From assembly GCA_029641185.1 (NCBI GenBank), contig JAPWGK010000025.1, forward strand, positions 602,756 to 666,755: a stretch of DNA of 64,000 nt. The letters run 5' to 3'. The DNA comes from Pseudofabraea citricarpa. Its lineage: Eukaryota > Ascomycota > Leotiomycetes > Helotiales > Dermateaceae. This document shows, piece after piece, positions 15,514 to 28,100 of the stretch (position 1 is its first letter; each line of letters opens with the position of its first letter). Made by a program: the position numbers and the translations under genes. The notes below the pieces were generated by a model. It did no database searches. It was not told the DNA's origin and saw nothing but the letters and a program-made list of their open reading frames with translations.

Positions 15514-17941
15514 TTTAAATAATATAATTATATATTCGAAATACTTATACTAGGTTTAGAAAACTATCTTTTACTTATTTTTAGATTATATTCGGATCTA
15601 GTAATATATATCTTTTAGATTGAGTTTTATAAATAATTTTATATATTATAACTTATTAAGGGTTTTTCTAATTAGTAATAAGAGAATACGATTTTTAATA
15701 ATTATCTAATTTAGCTTTTTATAATTTATATAAAATTAAAATCTTTTATTTTTTTTAGGAATAAATATAATTAAGGCTCCTACTAGGCTTATTAAACGCT
15801 AAATCCGGCCTTAGATTATAATAATATTAAGGTATTCTTATAATATCTTAAGTTTTAGTTCTAAAAGTATATAAATAAATTCTTATAATAGCTTTTTACT
15901 TTTTATTAGGTTAATCTTATATTTTATAAGATAATATTATAAAAATATAAAAGTAATCGTATTATTAAAAATATTATTATATTTATTATAAGCTAGGAGT
16001 ATTATAAGTAATAGCGTTTATATAAGCGCCTTAATTCTCTTATAATAAAACGCTAATATTATTATAAGATAACTTATAAGTATCTCTTATTATAAGAACT
16101 TAGTAAATTTTAAGATAATAATAATCTAAATAATATCTAGCTTTTAGTAAACTAGGTTCTTTTAGTCTAATTAATTTATACGTTTATTATAACTAACTAT
16201 AAATATCTTAGAATAATATTAACTTTAGGAAAATTAAAGTCGTAAGTTATAAAGTATTACTAGTATATAATCGTATTATTTTTATTATTAGTAGTCCTAA
16301 TATTAATCTTATAATTATTATAAGTCTAAATTTCCTAATTATTAATAATAACTAGCTTCTTATTTTTATTATTTATTAATATTTATTTATACTTAGTAGT
16401 AAGATTTTATTATATATAATTCGTCTTAGTCTTATTATTAATAAAAGCTTATTTTATCCTCTAGTTTTTATTAGTATTAATAATCTAGATAAAAATAATT
16501 AGTTTTTAGTATATTAGATATTATATTAAGCTTATATAAAATAATATTATATTACTCTTAGGGCTTAATCTTTTCCCTAGCTCGATTATTTTAGGTAATT
16601 AAGTTAGGTATAATCTTCCTAATTATACTTATAATATCTTATTATTAAGTTTCTTTTTAGCTTTATATAAGCTTAAGCTAAATACTTAATCTTATTATAA
16701 TTCTAGTAAGTTCTTAAGTTAATACTAATAATAAGCGTATTATTTACCTTATAAATAAATATTATTCTTTTATTATTATTATTATACTAGTTATTTTATC
16801 TAGTATAATTTTAGTTAGATTAATTCTTATATAAGTTTCTTCTAAAATAATTATAACTAGGTAGTTTATTATTAGATTATCTTAAAAAGAGTTTTTAAAC
16901 GTTCTTAATCTAGGTTACTAATTATATAAGTCTAATATAAGTTTAAGATATTTTATTATATATAATTATATTTATTTTAAGTTCTAGTATTAACTTATTA
17001 TAAAATATATTCTTTTTATTATAATTATTAGTAATAACTAGTTTTAATTTTAAACTATTAAGATAACTAGTAAATTTATTAATAAATTACCTAGATTTCT
17101 ACTAGGCCCGCTTATATTTATTAGTAATATTAAAAGTACGATTACTTTTATCTTATATAAAATCGAATATTTATTTCTTAAAGCTTTCTTAGTCGAGCGT
17201 TTTAATACTTACGTATTAATTAAGTTATTTTTACTTTATTATTAGAGCTTTTATAAATATTATTATATAATAACTAATTCGTATTATATTATTAATAAAT
17301 TAGTTATTATTATTAATTCTAAATCGAAGTTTTATAATACTTATAAAAGATTATATTTCCTAGAGGCTCTTACTTTTATAAATAAGAAGATCCTAAAACT
17401 TAATTAATAAGTATTTCTCTTCTTTCTTATTATTAATATTATTAAGTATTCTTTTATAAGTATTATTATTCTAGGGTTAAATAAATACTAGTATCTTTCT
17501 TATTAGGAGACTTTTTCTTTTATTTATATTACTAAGTAGTCCTCTAAGCTTAGTATCTAAGTATTATTATTTTTCTTTTAAATATTATAATTCTTTTATC
17601 CTTTTTTTTATAGCTTTCTTTTTCGCTTTAATTATAATAAAAGCCTTACGCTTTTATTTTATATCTACTTTAGTAATATTAATTTATTATATTAATTCCG
17701 TAGTCTTTTTATTTTTATTATTATTAGTAGATAAAACTAAGGTAAAATTATTATTACTCTAGTTTTATTCTTTTTTCTTTTTATTACCTAGATTAATTAA
17801 TTAAAAGTAGGTAATAACTTAAGATTAGGTAGCTAAGCTATTAACTTTATTTTATAATATTATATTAATTTTAAATTAATTTTATATTAAGTTTATATAA
17901 TTATAATAAGCTATTCTCCTAAGAGATAAAAAGATAAAAAA
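15514..17941 (-). pseudogene. Gypsy element D, 5' half: gag, protease and start of RT
   Basis: The - strand carries the N-terminal part of a Gypsy reverse transcriptase at about 15760-15540. Readable blocks are GALIIFIPKKN, FYINYKKLN, IIIKNR and, last, WKIVFW then YKYFEY, corresponding to the RT motifs FVPKK, VDYRxLN, KNRYPLP and FRTRYGHFEY. The frame stops there, just before the next motif (PFGLTNAPATFQ), exactly where the inverted LTR at 15332-15513 begins. Upstream on the - strand (about 17.9-16.6 kb) lies Lys/Ser-rich sequence expected for gag, but no motif is certain. With the 12250-13690 segment it makes most of one element, lacking RT-C and RNase H. Confidence 0.7.
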
Positions 17942-18123
17942 TATAAGGATAATTATAAGTAGAATATTATAGTATTATAATATAATTTATCTCTAAGAAA
18001 AAAAAAGGAATTTATCCTTAAAATATATATATAAGCTAGGCGCGACCCGATTACTAGGTAATATAATAATAATAATATATATACTAGTTAACTAATTAGT
18101 TAGGTACTAGAACTACTATTATA
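17942..18123 (-). repeat. LTR of Gypsy element D (5' LTR, - orientation)
   Basis: The inverted partner of 15332-15513, also 182 bp, reading on the - strand from 18123 (TATAATAGTAGTTCTAG) to 17942 (ATCCTTATA). Its outer edge abuts sequence homologous to the interior of element C, so D was inserted into, or recombined with, an older C-family copy. Confidence 0.8.
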
Positions 18124-19130
18124 CTAAGTATTAGTAATTCTTATTAGAAAAAGATTAATAAAAAGCTAAATAAAAGAAAAGATTTCTTAGTAAAAATATC
18201 TAAAAGAATATTTCTAGTAATAAATATTAGAATCCTTATTATTATAATAAAAATTATTAGAAGAATTACCTAAGATACTTTTTAAATAATTAAGATAAAA
18301 ATACTTATAAGCTTCTTTTTTTTAATAATAAGTAAGAATATTATAAGTAAAATTTATTTTAATACTAGCTTTTTAGATCTTAGGAATAAGAATCTTAATA
18401 AAATTAAGAGTCTTCTTATAATACTCGTATTACTTATATTTTATTTACTTATAAGTAAGCTACTTATTATAAGCTTCTTATATATAATAAATAATCTTAA
18501 TAATATAAGTATATTTTTACTTAGTCTTCTTTTTATAAATATATTTCTTTTTTTTATAAATATACTTTTTTTTTATAATAATAATACGATTATAAAACTT
18601 ACTTAATAAGTAAAAGTAAAAGATTAAATAAAAGTATTTAATTTATCTTTTTTATAAATATAATTATTTATAGCTTAATTAGGATTTCCTTATATAATAT
18701 AAATAATAATCGTATTAAAATAAATAAGAATACTAAGATTAAGAATATTCTTACTTAAGATACTAAAAATAAAAAAAAAAGATTAAAGTTTTTTTAACTT
18801 ATTTAATCTTCTTAGTAAAAGAAAGATTCTTAATAAAAAGAAACTTCTTATTAAAATACGTAACTAAAATATTAGAATAATTATAAGAAAACTCGAATAT
18901 ATTAATATTTTACTAAAGATTATTAATCTTATTATTAATAAAATTATTATTAGTAGAAATATCCTTAAAATATTAAAATAATTAGATTATAATTATATAA
19001 TAATAATAAAATATAATATTAAATTTACTTTTATAAAAGTATAAATAATTTCTTAATAAATAAAAAGAATAATACGCGTATAAATTATATTTATATTATA
19101 AGTAACCTTAGTAAAAGTCTTAGGAGTTAT
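18124..19130 (-). pseudogene. Antisense ORF of C family, old copy 1
   Basis: Homologous on the - strand to the antisense frame of element C. The presumed start codon (now ATA) is at 19128-19130, followed by codons equivalent to the C copy (AP-K-T pattern). It is heavily eroded by RIP and not open. It shows that the antisense gene was already part of the family in an older insertion. Confidence 0.5.
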
Positions 19131-19463
19131 TATAATTAAGATTTTTTATAATTAAATTAAAAGATTAAAAAAAAAAAAAAAAAAAAATTAAGAAAATAAT
19201 CTTAAGTTAAAATATATATAAAAGAATTATTATAAAAAGAAAAAAAAGAAAGAAATTAGTAAAAAGTATAAGGATTTATAAGTAAGGTTTTCTAGTAAGT
19301 CGGAAAATTAATAATATAATAAGCTAAGCTAGCCTAATTAGATAATAATATATATAAGATTATAATAAGTAATACGAGATATTTTTAGTAATATAAATAA
19401 TATACGATTATAACTAATAAAAAGCGTATACTCTTAAGATTAATTAGAATTAACTAAAAGATA
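18124..19463 (+). mobile_element. Old Copia C-family remnant, internal 3' region
   Basis: Colinear with about 41835-43182 of element C through the whole segment, for example the blocks GATTTCTTAGTA and AATATTTCTAGTAATAA. It is much more RIP-damaged than element C. It ends in a C-family LTR at 19464. It holds the pol-distal, antisense-ORF-bearing part of the element only; the rest of the copy is missing at the junction with the element D LTR. Confidence 0.8.
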
Positions 19464-19667
19464 TATTATAACCTAAATTATATCTTAGTTATTATATAAG
19501 TTATATTACTTATATAATCTCTTAGTATTAATTAGCTAATATAAAATTATATTCTCCCTAAGTTAATCTTTTATTCTTTAGATAATTTATAATAAATAAT
19601 TATATAATTATTAATTATTATTTATATAATATTAATTCTAAGCTTTACTTTACTTTTATTTATAATA
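19464..19667 (+). repeat. Copia C-family LTR
   Basis: 204 bp, the same length as both LTRs of element C, starting TATTATAACC (C: TATCGTAACC) and ending TTTATAATA (C: TCTATAACA). Differences from C are nearly all RIP transitions. It is shared between the internal segment on its left and the deleted internal segment on its right. Confidence 0.85.
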
Positions 19668-20221
19668 ATAATATAAGTATAAAGACTCGATTAATAAGTA
19701 AAAGTAAAAGATTAAACTAAAATATTTAAATCTTTCTTTTTATAAATATAATTATTTATAACTTAATTAGGATCTTTTTATATAATATAAATAATAATTA
19801 TATTAAAAGAAATAAGAATACTAAGATTAAGAATATTTTTATTTAAAATACTAGAAATAAAAGAAAAAATTAAAGTTTTCTTAACTCGCTTAACTTTCTT
19901 TATAAAAGAAAGATTCTTAATAAAAAGAAACTTTTTATTAGAATACGTATATAAGTAAAATATTAGAACGATTATAAGATAGCTCGAATATAAGAATATC
20001 TTACTAAAAATTATTAACTTTATTATTAACAAAATTCTTATTAATAAAAATATTCTTAAAATATTAGAATAATTAGATTATAATTATATAATAATAAAAG
20101 AATATAATATTAAACTTATTTTTATAAGAATATAAGTAGCTTTTTAATAAATAAAAAGAATAATATATATATAAATAATATTTATATTATAAGTAATCTT
20201 AATAAAAATCTTAGGGGTTAT
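19668..20221 (-). pseudogene. Antisense ORF of C family, old copy 2
   Basis: The homologue of the antisense frame of element C, with presumed start (now ATA) at 20219-20221. Part of it is still open on the - strand over 19778-20032 from a TTG codon. That stretch contains IKKVKRVKKTLIFSFISSIL, aligned with KRAKRVKKTLIFSLVSSIL in element C. The open stretch is a fragment of the old gene and not a gene in itself; TTG is an unlikely fungal start. The copy is truncated at 19668. Confidence 0.55.
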
Positions 20222-20556
20222 TATAATTAAAAAAATTTATAATTAAATTAAAAGATTAAAAAAAAGAAAAATAAAAATAAGATAAAAAGATAATCTTAAG
20301 TTAAAATATAAATAAGAGAGTTATTATAAAAAGAAAAGAAAGAAAGAAATTTATAAAAAGTATAAGAATTTATAAGCGAGACTTTCTAGTAAGTTAAAAG
20401 ATTAATAATCTAATAAACTAAGTTAACCTAATTAGATAATAATATATATAGAATTATAATAAATAATACGAGATATTTTTAATAATATAAATAATATATA
20501 ATTATAACTAATAAAAGCGTATATTCTTAAGATTAATTAAAACTAACTAGGGGATA
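19668..20556 (+). mobile_element. Copia C-family internal segment, internally deleted
   Basis: Starts directly after the LTR with sequence matching element C from about 42303 (GTATAAAGACTCG) and runs to the next LTR. Primer site, gag and pol are absent, so LTR-internal-LTR here is a deletion derivative about 1.3 kb long. It also repeats the right part of 18124-19463, giving a tandem structure. Confidence 0.8.
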
Positions 20557-20760
20557 TATTATAATTTAAATTATATCTTAGTTATTATATAAATTATATT
20601 ACTCGCGTAATCTCTTAGTACTAATTAGTTAATATAAAATTATATTCTTCTTAAGTTAATCTTTTACTTTTTAGATAATTTATAATAAATAATTATATAA
20701 TTATTATTTATTATTTATATAATATTAATTTTAAGCTTTATTTTATTTCTATTTATAATA
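20557..20760 (+). repeat. Copia C-family LTR
   Basis: 204 bp, starting TATTATAAT and ending TTTATAATA. It is the right-hand LTR of the deletion derivative, preceded by CTAGGGGA, which corresponds to the polypurine tract of element C. No clear 5-bp duplication was found around the tandem structure. Confidence 0.85.
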
Positions 20761-21183
20761 AATATTATATAACTTAAAAGACTTTTTTATTTTATAATTT
20801 TATAAATTCTTAGTTATTTTAAAAAAGCTAAATTTAATTATATATAAAAAGAACTTATATATTTATATAAGCCTAAGATCTAAAATCTTAGTTATATTTT
20901 ATATTAATAATATATAAATATTATATTATAAAAATATATAATAAAACTAAAACTTAAGAGATTATTTATAAACTTAATAAAATATATAAGCTTATAAACC
21001 TTAAGAATATAAAATAATTCCTAAGAATATATATTATTAGAAATTAAACTTAAAAAAAAATATAATTAATTTAATATATATATATTAAAAAGATTATTAT
21101 TAGATTTAATTTAATAAATAAAAAATACTTAAGTATTTTATTATTAATAATAAAATTTATAAAAAATATAAGATAAACTTTTA
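20761..21183. other. No recognisable gene
   Basis: About 420 bp of very AT-rich sequence between the C-family LTR and the LTR-like repeat; nothing identifiable on either strand. Confidence 0.5.
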
Positions 21184-21384
21184 TATTATATAATAAAAAT
21201 AAAGATAATTTAAGTAATTAAGAAAGTATAAAAAGTATAATTTATATTATCTAATTAAAAGAAATAAAAGATTATAAGAAAAAGCGTATTTATATAAAAA
21301 TAATACTTATTACTAAGTAAATTATCTTAGTTATCCTAATTTTTTATATAATAAATTATATATTTAATCCTAGATTTTATAATA
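21184..21384. repeat. LTR-like repeat, copy 2
   Basis: 201 bp, the direct-orientation partner of 240-436, with the same termini and an extra ATAT near the 3' end. It is more heavily RIP-mutated than copy 1. Confidence 0.55.
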
Positions 21385-22494
21385 TATCTTATAATTTATT
21401 ATACTTAATATATATATTATTTTCTAGAAATATAAAATTAATATATTATTTTTAAATAAATAAATAATATAAGCTAGATAATTATATTATATATAATTAT
21501 TTATTAATCGAATTATTAGATTAGGTTTATAAATTAAAGATTTTCTTATATTATTTTTAGTTCTTTTAATTTAGCTAATACTAAGAATAACCTAATTATT
21601 ATTTTATAAATTAAAAATCTTATTTATAAAATCCTTATTTTATAACTTTTTTTTCTTTCTCTCTTATAATCTTAACCTTAATCTTAATTATAATATTATT
21701 AAGCTTAAATATTTCTTTTATTTTTTTTATTTTTTTTCTTATTATTTACTTTTTTTAATAAGTAAATTAAAAATATCTCGTATAACTTATAAAACGAAAG
21801 TAAAAAACTTATTAAAAATATATAAAATAAAAGAAACTTTTATAAGATTTATTTCTTTTTTTTTTCTTTTTTTTAATATATAAATAATCTTTTATATTTT
21901 ATATTAATTACTTATTATTTTATAAGTTATAAATATTTATAATTCTTCTTAAGCTAGAGATATATCTATTAATAAGCTTATATAATTTATTATAATATTT
22001 TCTATTATTAATATTAAACTAGCTAATATAATTTTTATTCCTTATATAATTTATTCTTTTATTTTCTTTTTTCTTATTTAACTTATTTCTAATAAGTAAT
22101 TTTATTTTAATATAATATCCTAAAAATTTTAATTAACTTAAGATAATTTTTATTAGTTTACTTATAATATAATTAGTAACTTTTATCTTAAGTATATACT
22201 TAATATATATAAGAAATTCTAATACGATTTCTTAGTTCTTAAGAAAAAATCTAAGTATTTTATTAATAAAACTAATAAGTTTAATTATAAAAAGCTTTTT
22301 ATTCTAAAAAAAAAAAAAATTTCTTATAAGTATTTTTATTTATTATTTATATTATTACTAATTATTATTTAGTTATTTTATATAATAAATATAATTATAT
22401 AAACTAGCTTATATTTACTTATACTTATAAGAATAATAATCTTAAGTTTCTTAAGAATCTAGATAATATTTTTTATTTATTTAAATAATTTATC
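21385..22494. other. No recognisable gene
   Basis: Extremely AT-rich, with long T and A runs at about 21640-21760 and 21850-21875. The - strand reads as Lys/Ile-rich text in several frames, but no motif is nameable. Probably decayed transposon. Confidence 0.45.
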
Positions 22495-22775
<281 letters not shown>

Positions 22776-23126
22776 TCTTTAATTAATATATTATTAAATA
22801 TAAATATTATCTTTATAAGTATTAGATTTATTAAAAGAAAAATCCTAATTAGTTTTTTAGATACTAGAAACTTAATATTAAGAAGCTTAATTTAAAGTCT
22901 CTTAATAAGATTTTTTAGGTTACTAAAAATAAATATTTAGTTTCTTATCTTAAGTAATAAAAGAAATAATTATTATTTTAAGATTATTAGTAGAAATAAG
23001 TATTATTTATTATATTTATCTAAATATATTTATATCTTAATTCTTAATCTAGTTTTATTTTTTATTAAATATTTTATTATTATTTTTTAAGATAAAGCTT
23101 TTTATTTTTCTAAGATATATTCTTAT
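22776..23126. other. Left flank of element A, unidentified
   Basis: AT-rich sequence interrupted by element A; its continuation is 31056-31342. No domain was recognised on either strand. Confidence 0.5.
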
Positions 23127-23131
23127 ATTTC
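23127..23131. repeat. Target-site duplication of element A, left
   Basis: ATTTC immediately before the left LTR, repeated at 31051-31055 immediately after the right LTR. Five base pairs is the usual duplication for Copia and Gypsy integrases. Confidence 0.85.
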
Positions 23132-23340
23132 TGTTAGTATAATTATCTTATAGTTATATATATATATAAATAATATATATATAATTACGAATATATATTA
23201 ATACTTGGTTAATTAATTAGTTTTTCTATCTACGAATATATTAACCTATATATAATATATTATCCGTACGAAGTACTAAGACTTAACTGAATACTCGTGA
23301 CTTAAGAGATATAAGTAGAAAGTATATAATCCTCCTAATA
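23132..23340 (-). repeat. LTR of element A (left; 3' LTR of the - strand element)
   Basis: 209 bp. On the + strand it begins TGTTAG (right copy TATCGG, so ancestral TGTCGG) and ends CCTCCTAATA (CA end mutated). It contains CTTGGTTAATTAATTAG and CCGTACGAAG, conserved in the other copy. Confidence 0.9.
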
Positions 23341-23779
23341 CTAGTAACTCTTTCTTTTTCGAGGAATATCGAATTAGATCGTATCTTATATAAAGTAATA
23401 TTATACGGGTATAACGTCGTAAATAATCGTCGCTAAGAAAGTACGAGTAACCAAGAAACTAAAGATAAATACTTATAAACGCTAAACTTACGAATATAAG
23501 AAATATAAATAAGAAAATATTTTATATAAGGAAATAATTCGCTAAATAAGCATAAGAAAAATATCGTACGGTATCGGTAAGCCGCGTACTAGGGTTCCGG
23601 AGAGTAGTTCCGGCTCGAGTAAATTATTAACTTTATCTCTTAATAAATAAAGCGAATAATTATATAAATTAATATTTAGTAGTTATAAATTACCTTAGAA
23701 GTTAAGTAAATTACTTCGTACTAAGTAAATTACTACTTAAGTAGCTACCTAGCTTCCTTACGATTATAAATACCTAGGA

Positions 23780-23895
23780 ATTTTCTACTTAACCTTCTTC
23801 TTTTTTTCTTATTAATAACTAAACTCTACTTCTCTTTTCTCCCTACTTATAACTAATTATTTATCTTTCTTCTTCTTCTTTTTTCTCTCTAACTT
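23780..23895 (+). promoter_or_regulatory. Pyrimidine-rich leader of the element A antisense frame
   Basis: A C/T-rich run, including CTTCTTCTTTTTTTCTT and TTTCTTCTTCTTCTTTTTT, lies 70-180 bp upstream of the antisense frame. CT-rich tracts near transcription and translation starts are common in filamentous fungal promoters. This is suggestive only. Confidence 0.35.
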
Positions 23896-23961
23896 CGTAC
23901 GTATTACTTTTATATTATATATCCCTGCCTTTAGCGTATTTTAGGTTATTAACTTAGTCCT

Positions 23962-24969
23962 ATAGAAAGTATAATATCTGATTATAAAGAGGATCGCGAC
24001 CTTCTTAATATAATTAATCGGGATAATTTTAATAACTTTATTCTAGAAACGCGAGATCGTATATTCGATACGCGTAATAGAAAAGTAGTACGAGTTTATT
24101 CTTATTACTCTTAGCTACTTATCGTTTATTATATTACCGCTATTTGCTATTTAGCTAAATTTAACCGTCCTTTTTAGTAATATCGGCTCTAAGGATAATC
24201 GTACGAAGTTATTATTCTTATTATGCCTAGAAGATATAATTTACTTAGTATATACGTCGATTAAATTTATCCTTAACGTATTCTTAGTCTCTTAGTTTAG
24301 TCTTTAGAAAAAGTAGATTATTCGTAGATAAACTAGTAATATATTATATATATTCCTAGTAGTCGCCGTAAGCTTTATTTCTTATCTTATTATACGTACG
24401 AACTTAAGATTAATAGTAAAATATATAAAAAATATCTAGTAAGCTAATCTAATTAACGCTACGAGTATTATAAGTTTATTTCCTAAATAACCCTTTTATA
24501 TTTTATAATTAATTAACTTTAGGTAATAGTTTCTTTTTTATTAAGCTTACGAGATATAATAAATTTATATGATATTTCTCGTTAAGATCTTTCTAGTAAA
24601 TATCGTCCTAGTACTCGTAAATACTCCGGTCTTACTCCCCCTACTGTTATTAAATAAATAAAAGCTATAGTCGCCTAATAGTAATTACGTTAGGAGGCTT
24701 ATTATATTATCCTTACTCGGTTAGCTACTAAAAAAAATAATTCTTCTTATAGCTCGGTTCGTACGCGCTCTAGTATTAAGAATTCTATTAACTTTATAAA
24801 TACTTAGACTAGTTTAGAGAATAATAATAATATTAATCGTCGATCTAGTAATTCTGGTAATAATAGTAATAATAATAATCCTAGTTACGTTTCGGGTAAC
24901 TCTCGTAGTAATACCGGTAATAATAATAGAAATAATAATAAGACTAATACTAGTATTATTTCGCCTTAG
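23962..24969 (+). pseudogene. Antisense accessory ORF of element A (about 335 codons), unknown function
   Basis: A + strand frame runs from a presumed start (ATA, former ATG) at 23962 to TAG at 24967-24969, with internal stops only of the TAA/TAG RIP type and no frameshift. It begins MESIISDYKEDRDLL (start codon restored) and contains RRYNLLSIYVD, SSRRKLYF, RPSTRKYSGLTPPT and QQLRQEAYYIILTRLATKK. It ends in an Asn/Ser/Arg-rich tail (about 24830-24950, RRSSNSGNNSNNNN). The tail and the charged blocks look protein-like, whereas the opposite strand reads as Ile-rich text. It is antisense to the element, starts near the 3' LTR and converges on the pol stop at 25137. I recognise no domain and it has no visible membrane segment. 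Host-derived capsid-like or nucleic-acid-binding roles are guesses. Confidence 0.5.
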
Positions 24970-25136
24970 TTCTTTTTCTTTTACCTAGCTTTTTATTTCC
25001 GTACGAAGAATAATATCTATTTGCTTTTCCTGATTTTAAATAAATAAATATTTAAATAAGTAACTAAAAATATAAATAAAAATAAATTCTAAAAATAAAA
25101 TTAACGTAATAATATATAAAAATTCTTATCTTCTAG

Positions 25137-28100
25137 TTATTTTTCTTTTCTTTCGACTTACCTATCGATTCGTACGAAGATCTTGTTATTATTAAGAAAT
25201 TTTTTAAGAGTATTATTAGCTTTCTTTTTTATTATAATATTAGCTAAATTATTAAGTTTATTTATTTAATAAACTTTTATAAGCTTTTTTCTCTCGTACG
25301 ATTAACGTAATATTATAATATTAATTATTAAACGTTTCTCTTTGGTAATTCTAAGCTTTATAAGGTATTCGTATAATAAGTACGAATTAATATATATAAT
25401 TACGGGTCTTGGTAAGAGGTTTAATTATAATATTATTTTATTAATTATATTACTAATAATAATAGTAATATTAACTCTTATTATTATACCGTAAATTTCT
25501 GATACGAGTACGCTTCTTATAACTCTCTTGCTTTTTATATTACTTTAGTAAATTATATTTCCTCTAAGAATAAACTTATTCGGTTCGTACGTAAATAAAA
25601 GAGTTATCGAATCCTGTTTCGTTATTATTCGGGATTCGGTTACTAGTAAAATAATAAACCTAAGTTAAGAACTTAGGTCCTTGTTATTTATAAATAACTT
25701 ATTTATAAATACGAATAACTTCGTATAAGATAAGTCGAGAGAAATATAATAAATCCCTCGATCTAAGTTACTTATCTGCTATTTTAAACGAGTATTTAAC
25801 TTCGTGATTTCCACGAGAATTAGCTTCTAGTATTAAGCGGTAATAGAAAGATCGAAAGTAGCTTTAGGTTAGTAAATACTTATTACGTACGTATCTCAGG
25901 TATATTACCGTCGGTAATCCTCCTAACTAGAAGATAAATCTAAGTTAATAAGTTATATCTTCTTATCTTATCTCTTTTAAAATAACGATAAGAAATTATT
26001 ATAATTCTATTAAAAGATATACTTATTAAATATCAGAGATATTTCGTACGTAAATATTTCTAATAGTTTTACTAAGAAGTTAGCCTTTTTTAGCTCTTTT
26101 TCCTCTTAGTTAATAAACGTATTATTACCTAAGATTAATATATTATTAGTTTATATACCTATAATTCTAAAAGCTTTAGAGTTAGAAATAAGTAGGCACG
26201 AATCGTATATAAATATTTATATCTATAATTAATTAATATAATACTTATAATACGTTACTTACTAATATATACCTGCCTCCGGAATACTATATAATAGCTT
26301 TCTTATTATTATAATTATACTCTTTAGGTATTAGTATTAGATCTCTTTTAGCAGGTATATAAAGATCTAATAAGCTAAATCCGTAGTAAACTAAATATAT
26401 ACTTAGGTAATATTATAGTAATAAAAGGTATATTTATACGAATTAAGTAAGATAATAAGAGCGACGAGTAAGCGCTAGCTTACCTTTTAGATCGTTAGTA
26501 ATTAAGTTAACACGAACTACTTTCCTATGTTATTATAAGCTTAAATAATATAATAGGTCTTTTCGTACGAAGTTATTATTTCCTTTCCTTTTACTTTATA
26601 TATTAACCGGGAATTAAAAATCCTTCTTTTATATTATTATAAATTAAATCTAATAAATTCGAAAATATTATTTATAATTAATCCTTCGACTTCCTTCCTG
26701 GTAAATTCCTTAAATAATTACCCGGGTATTATAATAATACCTGATTCCCGAAGTTATCTTAAAAGCTTAAGGTTATCGACCTTCTTACGAGTTAGATATA
26801 CCGATAATATTATTTATCTCGTATTACTTATATTTCGTACGAGCTAGGATAACTTATCAGAGGGATATTATACGTAGAAAAATAAAAATTAAACTATAAA
26901 ATTCTTGTTAAACTTTTTATTATTATAAGAAATTCTTTTATTAAGGGAACGAATTAATTTTCGTAGTAATATAATTATCGGTATAAATCTTAGTTATATA
27001 AGTATCGTACGGATTTACTTAGTCTAGGTAATATCTTCTAGTACTTATAACTTTATTTTCTAGTTATTTTCTACTCTTAACGTAAGCCTCGTATCCTTAT
27101 AATTAACTTCTTTAGGTTAGTCGTCTTATAACTTCGAGTTAAAAGGTTTTATAATAGTTAAACAGAAATTTATCGGGCCGTAAGATATATTAATAATATA
27201 AGTCTTACTTATAATACTAATTAATTTATATAATCTTTTTTATCCTTGCTTTTCTCTTTATACTAGGACCTCCGATTATAATAATAATAATATTACCAAG
27301 TTCGTACGAGGTTTATTTCGTATAACTAATACTTCTTTAATTAATCGCTAGGCGTAAAAACGTTTAACTTCTTATATTACTAGGTTTATTATCTTTCTAC
27401 GCTTTACTATAAATATAGCCGGGGTATTATCCCGGCTTATTCTCGGGTAAGTACTAAAAATAAGTAGCGTAAGTATTAGTCTATTAGGTCTTATAAAATT
27501 ATTAATAGTTTTTACGATTATTTAAAAAATAATATCCTTGTCGATATATTTATCCTTTAATTTTATATAAAGTATTTCGTACGTATATTATAAAGGTATA
27601 TAATATCTTTTTATTTTCCTAATATTATTATAAGCTTTCATAGGAATTTCCTTAGTCTCGGTTATTATTACTAATATATTTTATCGAAACTTAGATACCG
27701 CAAAGTTTATACTAGTATCATATACAAAGAAATCTAGTAAACCGAGATATATATCGATTTATAATATACGAAGTATATTTTATATAATTTCTATTTTTAT
27801 ATCTTTTAGAAACTTTATTACGTTAAACGATATTATTTTATTAATTATATATATTACTAGTTTTCTATCTAAATATATAACGTTAATTATTACCGAGTAA
27901 TTAAAATCTATATCTTTCTTAACGGTAAATTTAAATCGTCCTAGTAATTTAGAATAAATTTAGTAATATTTATAAAACTTCGTAAGATCCTTAAGTATTA
28001 GAATCTCGAAATCTTAATTTATTTTCTTAAGAATCTCTGCTAATCTTCGTATAAAGGAGTATCTAAATCTGCGATATACCTAACGAAACTTAGACTTTAT

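Noticed and set aside
15332..18123. A DNA transposon with 182-bp terminal inverted repeats
   Set aside because: The inverted repeats flank a Gypsy reverse transcriptase on the - strand. The left one is preceded by a polypurine tract and a Gypsy integrase-chromodomain on the + strand, so they are LTRs of opposed element halves. No duplication flanks the pair.
19778..20032. 84-codon open frame on the - strand
   Set aside because: It starts with TTG, is Lys/Ile/Ser-rich, and is the eroded remnant of the C-family antisense gene (shares KKVKRVKKTLIF-type sequence). Reported as part of that pseudogene and not as a gene.
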